64,000 nt of DNA from Actinomycetes bacterium (GTDB taxonomy: Bacteria; Actinomycetota; Acidimicrobiia; Acidimicrobiales; Acidimicrobiaceae). Shown piece after piece: positions 54,201-64,000 of the stretch; within the stretch, counting starts at the first letter, position 1, and every line of letters begins with the position of its first letter. The stretch covers positions 62,001 to 126,000 of the forward strand of contig JAKAQR010000008.1 of the NCBI GenBank assembly GCA_021819725.1. The letters run 5' to 3'. The notes under the pieces were generated by a model. That model saw nothing but the letters and a program-made list of their open reading frames with translations. It had not been told where the DNA came from and did not search any database. The position numbers and the translations under genes are program-made.

Positions 54201-54752
54201 CTGATCGTCGTCCTCTGTGGGCCCGGAGGGGTCGGTAAGGGGACGGTCGCAGGCGAGGTGGTCAAACGACTTCCGGTACTGTCACTCTCCCGGTCGTGGA
54301 CGACCAGGGAGGCTAGGCCCGGTGAGTCGGTTGATGCCTATACGTTCGTGAATCGCGAGCAGTTCTTAGCGGCTGCTCGCGATGGGTTCTTTCTGGAGTG
54401 GGAGGAGTTCAACGGGAATCTCTATGGGACTCCACGTGCCTCTCCTCGTCCTGGAAGCGTGCTCCTGTTGGAGATTGATGCCAAGGGTGCGCGTACGGTT
54501 CGACGCCTCTCGCCCACTGCGTTGATTATCGGCCTTGAACCACCTTCCTTGGCGACGTTGGGTGAACGGATGGCCCAACGAGGCGATGATACCCGCCATA
54601 TCGAGCGTCGACTCGCTATCGCCGCCGACGAGATGCGTGTCGCGCGAGACGTTGCCGATTGGATAATCGTCAACAACGACCTTCCAGAGACGGTCGATTC
54701 GGTGGTGGAGAGGATCGAAGACTGGTTGGCGACGAGGACGCGTGGTGAGTGA
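54201..54752 (+). CDS. gmk: Guanylate kinase with apparent CTG start
   Basis: Phosphorylates GMP to GDP. The P-loop GPGGVGKGTV lies seven codons from CTG 54201, and LSRSWTTREARPGE, YGTPRAS and the lid segment AQRGDDTRHIERRLA follow, giving 183 residues. The frame has no ATG, GTG or TTG between a stop at about 54155 and the P-loop; the first GTG is 54258, beyond the P-loop Lys, and would give an inactive protein. The CTG has AGGA (54188-54191) nine bases upstream. So either a CTG (or GTA) codon starts translation or the upstream sequence has an error. rpoZ, its usual partner, does not follow. Confidence 0.82.
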   Translation: MIVVLCGPGGVGKGTVAGEVVKRLPVLSLSRSWTTREARPGESVDAYTFVNREQFLAAARDGFFLEWEEFNGNLYGTPRASPRPGSVLLLEIDAKGARTVRRLSPTALIIGLEPPSLATLGERMAQRGDDTRHIERRLAIAADEMRVARDVADWIIVNNDLPETVDSVVERIEDWLATRTRGE

Positions 54753-55290
54753 GAAGATTGTGTGGTGGCACCATATCCCTCGATGGAGCTGCGCGAGCGA
54801 TCGCTAGAAGGTTCCTCGTCCCCGTTCCACTTCCTTTGTGGGGAGAGTGTTCTTTTTCGAGCCGCTGGTTCGACTCGGTAATCGCCCGCGGCGTACAAGT
54901 TCCGATACATAGCTGACCGGGCGTGCACTACTGCGTTCCCAACGTCACGTAGTATCGCAACCGGTTGCAAGGATAGCCAAAGCCTCAGCCCTGTGCATGC
55001 TTGACGCATGGGCGATGCGCTCGCGACCGCCCTATTCCTTGGTCCGTAAGCGCCGTGCCAGATGAACAGCTCTGCATGCGTGCACCATCGATCAACTGCT
55101 AATTTCCGCGGGCCCTGCTTGCTTCGATAGTATTGGGAGTATTGCAGCGAGGAAGGTAGACCATGGAGTGTGAGAAGCGAGTGGGGCGTGGACAGCAACG
55201 ACGGTCGAATCAGGGGTCATGGTGTGCTGTTCGCAACGTCATCATCTGGAGAACGGTCAGAGGGGATGCTCGTAAGGAGCTGGGGAACCG
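54753..55290. other. Intergenic region between gmk and the PFOR operon
   Basis: About 540 bases. I find no gene of a known family, no rpoZ or coaBC (usual after gmk) and no tRNA; a GGTTCGACTC at 54867-54876 resembles a T-loop but no stems surround it. AAGGAG at 55274-55279 is the ribosome binding region for the gene that follows. Confidence 0.5.
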
Positions 55291-56918
55291 ATGACCCTGC
55301 CTGACATCACTCCGTTACCCGACTTGTTGCGCGGACGATCGCTCACCGGACCAAGCCGTTCGAGGAGGCCAATCTATCTCGATCTGCTACCACCTTGCAA
55401 TGTCGCCTGTCCCGCTGGGGAGAACGTGCAATCGTGGCTTGCTCATGTCGACGCTGGTCAATTCGAACAGGCATGGCGCCAGCTCGTCCTCGATAACCCG
55501 TTTCCATCAATCCATGGCAGGGTCTGCTACCACCCGTGCGAGAGCAGTTGTAATCGGGTAGAGCTCGACAGTGCAATCTCGATTCATGCGTTAGAGCGAT
55601 TTCTTGGTGACAGCGCTTTGGATCATGGTTGGGAGTTTGAACGTCCCAGCGAGCATACTGGTAAGCGTGTTCTGGTCATCGGTGCGGGACCGAGTGGCCT
55701 CTCTGCCGCCTACCACCTGGCACGACGTGGCCATGAGGTCGAGATTCATGACGCCGGTTCGGAGCCTGGTGGGATGATGCGCTATGGCATTCCCGCCTAT
55801 CGGCTCCCCAGGGAGGTACTCACTGGAGAGCTGGAGCGCATAGCTTCCCTTGGCGTCCGAATCATCGGAGACCACAGAGTCGTCGACCTAGAGGAGGAGC
55901 GTCGCGAGGGCGGTTTCGACGCGGTATTTGTGGCGATTGGTGCACACCTCTCCAAGCGGGTGGATATACCAGCCCGCGACGCTGGTCGCATCCTTGACGC
56001 GGTCTCGTTCTTAGAGGATGTTGCTGCGGGTGAGTCTCCAGTGATAGGGAGGAGAGTCGCTGTCTACGGTGCTGGCAATACCGCTATGGATGTGGCCCGA
56101 ACCGCCCGACGGCTTGGAGCGGATGAGGCGATGATTGTCTATCGCCAAACCCGTGCGCAGATGCCAGCGCATGAAGAAGAGGCCACCGACGCCGAACAGG
56201 AAGGGGTGCGAATTAACTGGTTGCGGACGATTACCGCCTTCGATGCTCCCGAACTCACCGTCGAGGTGATGGAGATCGATGAACAGGGAGTTCCACATCC
56301 GACCGGCCGTTTTGAGCATCTTGCGACGGACACCCTGATCCTGGCGCTGGGCCAAGAGACCGAGAGTGGTTTCTTGCGTTCGATTCCAGGGGTGGAGTTT
56401 AGTGCCGACGGAACCGTGAAGGTCTCCGACTCGATGATGACCGGTCACCCGGGGATATTCGCCGGTGGCGATGCTGTCCCTGCTGAACGTACGGTGACGG
56501 TAGGAGTTGGACATGGCAAGAAGGCGGCACGACACATCGATGCGTGGCTCGCACATCGACATGATGTGGACCAACCCAAGCCACAGACCGCCACCTTTGA
56601 TACCCTCCATCTCTGGTACTTCGGTGCTACACAGCGCCGCACCCAGGCCGAGCTTGCGCCGGATGAGCGGGTCGTCGACTTCGCTGAGGTTGTGGCGGGG
56701 CTATCGGCAGAGGAGGCGACCTATGAAGCTGCTCGTTGTCTCTCCTGCGGGAACTGCTTTGAATGCGATGGCTGCTTAGGGGCCTGCCCGGAGGATGCGG
56801 TGATCAAACTTGGGGTGGGTCAGCGCTACCGTTTTGACTACGACCGTTGTACCGGCTGCGGGAGCTGCTTCGAGCAGTGCCCGGTTCACGCTATTGAGAT
56901 GATTCCTGAGGTGCGGTG

Positions 56919-56919
<1 letters not shown>
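55291..56919 (+). CDS. GltD-like NAD(P)H oxidoreductase with C-terminal ferredoxin clusters
   Basis: A 542-residue flavoprotein of the glutamate synthase small-subunit type. N-terminal cysteines for a 4Fe-4S cluster (CNVACPAGENVQSWL and CYHPCESSCNR) precede an FAD site (VLVIGAGPSGLSAAYHLARR) and a NAD(P) site (VAVYGAGNTAMDVARTARRL). The end adds two ferredoxin-type motifs, CLSCGNCFECDGCLGACP and CTGCGSCFEQCP. Such proteins pass electrons between NAD(P)H and ferredoxin-linked partners. It overlaps nifJ by one base, so a role in balancing electrons of pyruvate oxidation is likely. No GltB is nearby, which argues against glutamate synthesis. Confidence 0.85.
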
Positions 56920-60487
<3,568 letters not shown>

Positions 60488-60491
<4 letters not shown>

Positions 60492-61495
60492 ATGTATCGA
60501 CCACCTACATGGGTATTGACCTGAAGAATCCCATTGTCGCCTCGGCATCGTCGTTGACCTACACCCTCGACGGGGTGCGACGTCTCTCCATGGGAGGCGT
60601 CGGTGCGATTGTCATGCACTCACTGTTCGAGGAGGAGTTGCTTGCCGATGCAGAGCAACGAGCTCGACTCCTGGAGGTCGGATCCGAGAGCTTCGCTGAA
60701 TCGTTATCCTACTTTCCTGATCCGTTGCCATCCAAGAAGGCTACGCACTATCTCCGGTTACTCGAACAGGCTGTGACCACGGCTGAGGTGCCGGTGATCG
60801 CGAGTCTCAACGGCGCGACACCTGGCGGTTGGACCGCGCATGCCCGAGAGATTGAGGACGCTGGTGCGGCGGCGATTGAGCTCAACATCCATATGGTGCC
60901 TGTTGGTCCAGGTATCGATGGACGCAGAGTCGAGGACCTCCATGTCGAGATCCTCCAGCAGGTGAAGGCCGCGGTGCGCGTGCCCGTTGCGGTGAAGTTG
61001 AGCCCCTTCTTTAGCTCCGTTGCGGAGATGGCATCCCGTCTCGATGAGGCTGGCGCCGATGCGGTGGTGCTTTTTAGCCGGTTCCCGCATCCTCGGATCG
61101 ACCCCGAGGCACTGGAGGTGATTCCTAGCGTTGATCTCTCAAATCCTGTCGAGTCTCGTCTTCCACAGACCTGGGTGGCGCTGTTGCATGGACATCTCCA
61201 GGCTGCCATCGGAGCGAGTGGCGGGGTCGAGGGGGTTGAGGACGTCGTGAGCTATCTTCTTGCCGGTGCTGATGTGGTGATGACCACCTCAGCGCTCCTT
61301 CGTCATGGGCCAGCGTATGCCGAGAGTCTCGCGGAGGGGCTTACACTATGGATGGCCCGGAAGGGGTTTGTGGCACTTGATCAGGTTCGGGGCCTACTCG
61401 CGGTTTCCCAGGGCAACGATGCCGCCACATGGCAACGGGCACAGTACGTGGATACCCTTCGCGTCGCCAATGCGAATTGGCAAGGCCCTTGGTGA
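60488..61495 (+). CDS. Dihydroorotate-dehydrogenase-like flavoprotein of the PFOR operon
   Basis: A 335-residue protein of the PyrD TIM-barrel fold, starting in the stop of nifJ (ATGA). It keeps FMN-binding-type strands (NPIVASASSLTYTLDG, VPVAVKLSPFF) but the catalytic loop reads ELNIHMVP where PyrD has ELNISCPN, so the Cys base and following Asn are missing and dihydroorotate oxidation is unlikely. A real pyrD is present elsewhere in the window. Its job may be electron transfer linked to PFOR; I know homologues beside nifJ in other bacteria, with unknown activity. Confidence 0.82.
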
Positions 61496-62047
61496 TGTCG
61501 CAATAGGGGCACACGGTCGTGGTCTTGCGTCGCATACGTGAATAGCGTCACTGCCTTCTCCGACCTCGAATGACCTCATGGCCCCTTGTCGGCATCCGTG
61601 AGAAGCTGCTGATCGTGTGAGGGCCGGCTAGTGATAACCGTAACGGGATCTTCGGAAAGAAGCGCTTGGGCGACATCAGAGGCGACGAGGAATCGGTAGC
61701 TGGTTGCGAGGGTGGTTGGTTGGAGCGGGACCTTCATTTCAGGGCGACCCGGTATGTTCTGCTGTACACTTTTCCTCACCACAGGAAGGCAATTGTTTTC
61801 AGGCGATCTTGCTGAGGTGAACTTGCTCACCCCACCGCGGTGGCGTTGCGAAGAACGGTACGCAAGACGCAGCCGGTAGGAACCGGCCAGATCGAGGCCA
61901 ATAACCGTGAGATCTCTTGGGGACGCCTTCTCTTGCGAGGATGGAGTTGCGATAGTACAGGTGAAGCTTCGCTCTGTGGTGCTTGTCCGGGCAGGCCCAT
62001 GGGCGAGGTGGATCGCGACTACCATACAACCCTCTGGTTTGCTCCTT
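61496..62047. other. Gap with no recognised gene, accessory in character
   Basis: About 550 bases between the PFOR operon and the toxin gene. Minus-strand open frames at 61576-62025 and 61799-62029 match no family. The stretch may be a decayed element. No tRNA, attachment site or array is seen. Confidence 0.4.
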
Positions 62048-62374
62048 TTACGGTTGATGGAAGATCCTGTGACTCCCTAGTCTTCGCCAACGTACTGCGG
62101 GTACCGCCTCACCCTTAGCGTCTTGCAAGGTTATCCATTGCCAGGTTGCCCGACCATCTGGACCGCTAAAGCTCCACGTCATCTCGAAGACACCCGGAGC
62201 GTTCACGACGGGCTTGACGCGCAGGTTGGCTGGCCACGTAGCCAGACCCTTAGTCTCGACGAATCGTTCACAGGCTATGTTAAACTGGCGAGCCGCATCG
62301 CGAAATAGCTGGCGTTCTTGTTCGGAGAGTCGCCGATAGTCGGCCTTGAACGGATCGGTTCTCTCGAATCTCAC
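62048..62374 (-). CDS. RelE/ParE-like type II toxin
   Basis: A 108-residue basic protein of probable RelE/ParE fold: MRFERTDPFKADYRRLSEQE at the start, a strand pair FEMTWSFSGPDGRATWQW and the ending RWRRLGSHRIFHQP. RelE-type proteins cut ribosome-bound mRNA; ParE-type proteins poison gyrase. I cannot tell which from sequence. The gene starts inside the stop of the AbrB-like antitoxin gene (ATGA), the usual toxin-antitoxin arrangement. Confidence 0.72.
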   Translation of the reverse strand: MRFERTDPFKADYRRLSEQERQLFRDAARQFNIACERFVETKGLATWPANLRVKPVVNAPGVFEMTWSFSGPDGRATWQWITLQDAKGEAVPAVRWRRLGSHRIFHQP

Positions 62375-62658
62375 GAGTCAAGTTCGCCCAGCAGTTCGTC
62401 GATGCCGTCCGCGTCAGTGACATGCCCGGAGGCGATGGCTTCGTCGGCCTCGCGTTCTAGCTGCTGCCAACGCTCGGACCAGAACCACGCCTGGTCCATT
62501 GGCACTGCGAGGTGTGGACGAAGAACGATCTCTCCGTCGCGCTCGATCACCTCGACCTGTGCACCTGCCTGGTCCAAGCCTAAGCGGCGCCGGATCGCTG
62601 GTGGAATTGCGATTACCCCCCGACTCTGGACCACGATAAAAGTCTTCTCTTTAGCCAC
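62371..62658 (-). CDS. AbrB/MazE-like antitoxin
   Basis: A 95-residue protein with a SpoVT-AbrB swapped-hairpin domain: TFIVVQSRGVIAIPPAIRRR and LGLDQAGAQVEVIERDGEIV, then an acidic helical tail that should wrap the toxin. GTG 62656-62658 gives the family start; an ATG at 62683-62685 adds nine residues and neither has a clear ribosome binding site. An AbrB-type antitoxin with a RelE-like toxin is a less usual pairing than MazE with MazF. First gene of the pair and probable autorepressor. Confidence 0.75.
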   Translation of the reverse strand: MAKEKTFIVVQSRGVIAIPPAIRRRLGLDQAGAQVEVIERDGEIVLRPHLAVPMDQAWFWSERWQQLEREADEAIASGHVTDADGIDELLGELDS

Positions 62659-63132
62659 ATTGACAGCATAGCAGTAATGCCGCATTATTTGCCAGTTGTA
62701 GATACCCGAGTCAAGCCACGGGAATCGGATTGCCCAACCGTGAAAAGTTTTGAGAGCAACCGCGAGCTTCATTGCTCAAGCGTTCCGTGATGTTTGTGTG
62801 ATGTTCAATTTCCCCGGGATCTCTGTCTATGGATCGTGCTTGCGTCAATGCTGTGCTTAGGCCTCATCGGTTGCGCTGTGTTTGGCATCGATCTTCCCGG
62901 CCAACTCGGTGCCGTATACGAGAGTCGCCTCCATCAGTTCTCGGCACAATCCGAAAACCGCTGCCACTCATGTGATGCGTGTCGCCACAGGAAGGGCATC
63001 GCCTGCCAAACCCTTCATGACCTGCCATATTTCGGGAATACTGATGGCATAGGCAAGGCGAGGGGCAGTTTCATCGCGAAAGCTCATCAGGGTTCCAACA
63101 GTTGTCGTAGAGATACACCATAATGATAAGTA
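62659..63132. other. Gap between toxin-antitoxin pair and IS607 relic
   Basis: About 470 bases with only short frames. A plus-strand frame at 62794-63123 has Cys/His-rich stretches and the minus strand reads a CPSCG segment near 62990-63010; neither extends to a family I recognise. It may be element debris. Confidence 0.4.
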
Positions 63133-63648
63133 ATGAACCTGCGTGATTGGGCACTGTCCCAGGGTATACATCCACAAACCGCATATAGATGGTATCGGAC
63201 AGAGAAGTCGCCTGTCCCAGCACCCAAGGTTGGCCAGCTCATCCTGGTTGGAGATTTAGCATCGGAAGATCCAAAACATGGATCGTCGGTTATCTATGTG
63301 CGAGTATCCTCCTCTGACCAGAAACCAGACCTAGACAGACAAGTGGCACGAGTACTAGCTTTCGCTACCGAACATGGTTATTCGGTGGACCGCGTAGTAA
63401 CCGAAGTTGGCTCCGCTCTCAATGGACATGGACGCAAGGTTTTGTCACTATTGAGTGATCCAGAAGTGGAAAACATTCTGGTTGAGCACCGAGATCGCCT
63501 CTGTCGGTTTGGAGCCGACTTCATAGAGGCCGCGCTTGCGGCCCAGTCAAGGAACTTGGTTGTGGTAGACTCAGCCGAGGTAGACAACGACCTTGTCCGC
63601 GATGTCACAGAGTTACTCACATCGTTGTGTATCCGACTACATGGACCT
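63133..63648 (+). pseudogene. tnpA: IS607-type serine recombinase (TnpA), C-terminus replaced
   Basis: The first 170 residues match the IS607 transposase A plan: a MerR-like HTH (MNLRDWALSQGIHPQTAYRW), then a serine-recombinase core with catalytic Ser in VIYVRVSSSDQKPDLDRQ, the EVGSALNGHGRK segment, VEHRDRLCRFG, and AQSRNLVVVDSAEVDND up to LTSLCIRLHGPR. The family continues with an Arg/Ala-rich tail; here homology stops near 63648 and sequence similar to the front half of a second recombinase begins. The frame stays open to the window end but the added part is unlike any protein. tnpB is not seen. So the gene is probably inactive. Confidence 0.72.
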
Positions 63649-63890
63649 AGGGATCACCTTGGCGGGCGATGTAGAGTCACAGCCGTCTATATCCAAGTCT
63701 GCCGTTATATCTGCGCGAGTGTCTTCCGCGGATCAGAAACAAGACCTAGACCGTCAGGTAGCCAGAGTCCTTGCCTGGGCAACAAATCACGGGTACTGAG
63801 ACCGAGGGGCCGCGTGCGAAGAGACCTCAAGCTCTGTCCATTAGTGGGCAGATGTTTTAGCACAGAGATGATTAGCACAGAGGTGAATCC
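63649..63890 (+). pseudogene. Second IS607-type recombinase fragment, decayed
   Basis: In another reading frame, bases about 63649-63799 encode ITLAGDVESQPSISKSAVIS and ARVSSADQKQDLDRQVARVL, ending WATNHGY before a stop. This matches residues 37-83 of the upstream copy (LVGDLASEDP and SSSDQKPDLDRQVARVLAFA) and keeps the catalytic Ser. Beyond the stop, DNA similarity to the first copy fades out by about 63890, with frameshifts and stops. The two copies differ by roughly a third of bases, so they came from different elements. A 15-base tandem repeat (63857-63886) lies in the relic. Confidence 0.7.
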
Positions 63891-64000
63891 ATTGCAGACG
63901 ACTAGAATAGCGGTCGTGGTAGGCCGGTATTTGCTGGTGTGTCACGGAGCGTCCGCCCCGGTTGCAGAGTTCTACATCATACAGAGCTCTACGACAGACA

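Noticed and set aside
54867..54876. T-loop-like GGTTCGACTC in the gap after gmk
   Set aside because: No acceptor, D or anticodon stems can be drawn around it, so not a tRNA.
61576..62025. Minus-strand frame of 149 codons just after the toxin gene
   Set aside because: Position would suit a third toxin-antitoxin gene, but the product has no recognisable fold and a competing frame (61799-62029) overlaps it.
62794..63123. Plus-strand frame with Cys/His-rich stretches and a hydrophobic start
   Set aside because: It resembles a lipoprotein signal by chance, has no ribosome binding site and its Cys pattern matches no known zinc protein.

Overview
The window is about 64 kb of moderately GC-rich, gene-dense bacterial chromosome and suggests an actinobacterium. 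The indicators are a fused E1/E2 2-oxoglutarate enzyme (Kgd type), an actinobacterial integration host factor (mIHF), a DprE2-type epimerase subunit, a UvrD2-like helicase with an HRDC-like tail, a PyrR-led pyr operon with an RNA site at the pyrR ribosome binding site, and a cox/ctaB cluster. The SpoIID protein with 'GYWLVAADGG' repeats and the overall gene set fit the class Acidimicrobiia (Acidimicrobium/Ferrimicrobium relatives) best. That placement is an inference; no rRNA gene is present to prove it.

Layout. 0-12 kb: a large secreted SpoIID protein with an internal duplication; a minus-strand run of DnaQ-like exonuclease, membrane protein and DprE2; tryptophanase; AarF kinase; Hsp20 with a HAIR-like operator; and several single enzymes. 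12-27 kb: kgd, an EAL protein, aroK, a DUF1059 gene, fabZ, xth, a minus-strand operon of ATP-grasp, radical SAM and UvrD2-like helicase, an Nfu protein, and a divergent yceI/marR pair. 27-32 kb: type IV pilus genes (pilin, prepilin peptidase, fused pilM-pilN, pilO, a PilP-like gene). 32-38 kb: aroC-aroB-aroQ facing pepP-efp-nusB. 38-45 kb: the respiratory cluster ctaB, TlpA-like thioredoxin, a CuA-like cupredoxin, oxidase subunits II, I and III, a CtaG-like protein and a 41-residue membrane peptide. 45-55 kb: pyrR-pyrC-carA-carB-pyrD, pyrF, mihF and gmk. 55-61.5 kb: a three-gene pyruvate:ferredoxin oxidoreductase operon. 61.5-64 kb: accessory sequence with a toxin-antitoxin pair and two joined IS607-type recombinase relics.

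How the genes work together. Three central pathways are nearly whole: chorismate synthesis (aroK at a distance from aroC-aroB-aroQ), pyrimidine synthesis (everything to UMP except pyrB and pyrE, which are not in the window), and aa3-type aerobic respiration from heme modification to oxidase subunits. Kgd and PFOR handle 2-oxoacids by unrelated chemistries. The least understood parts are the radical SAM/ATP-grasp pair with its Cys-Cys tail, the CuA-like cupredoxin ahead of subunit II, the extended oxidase subunit I, and the dihydroorotate-dehydrogenase-like protein that ends the PFOR operon.
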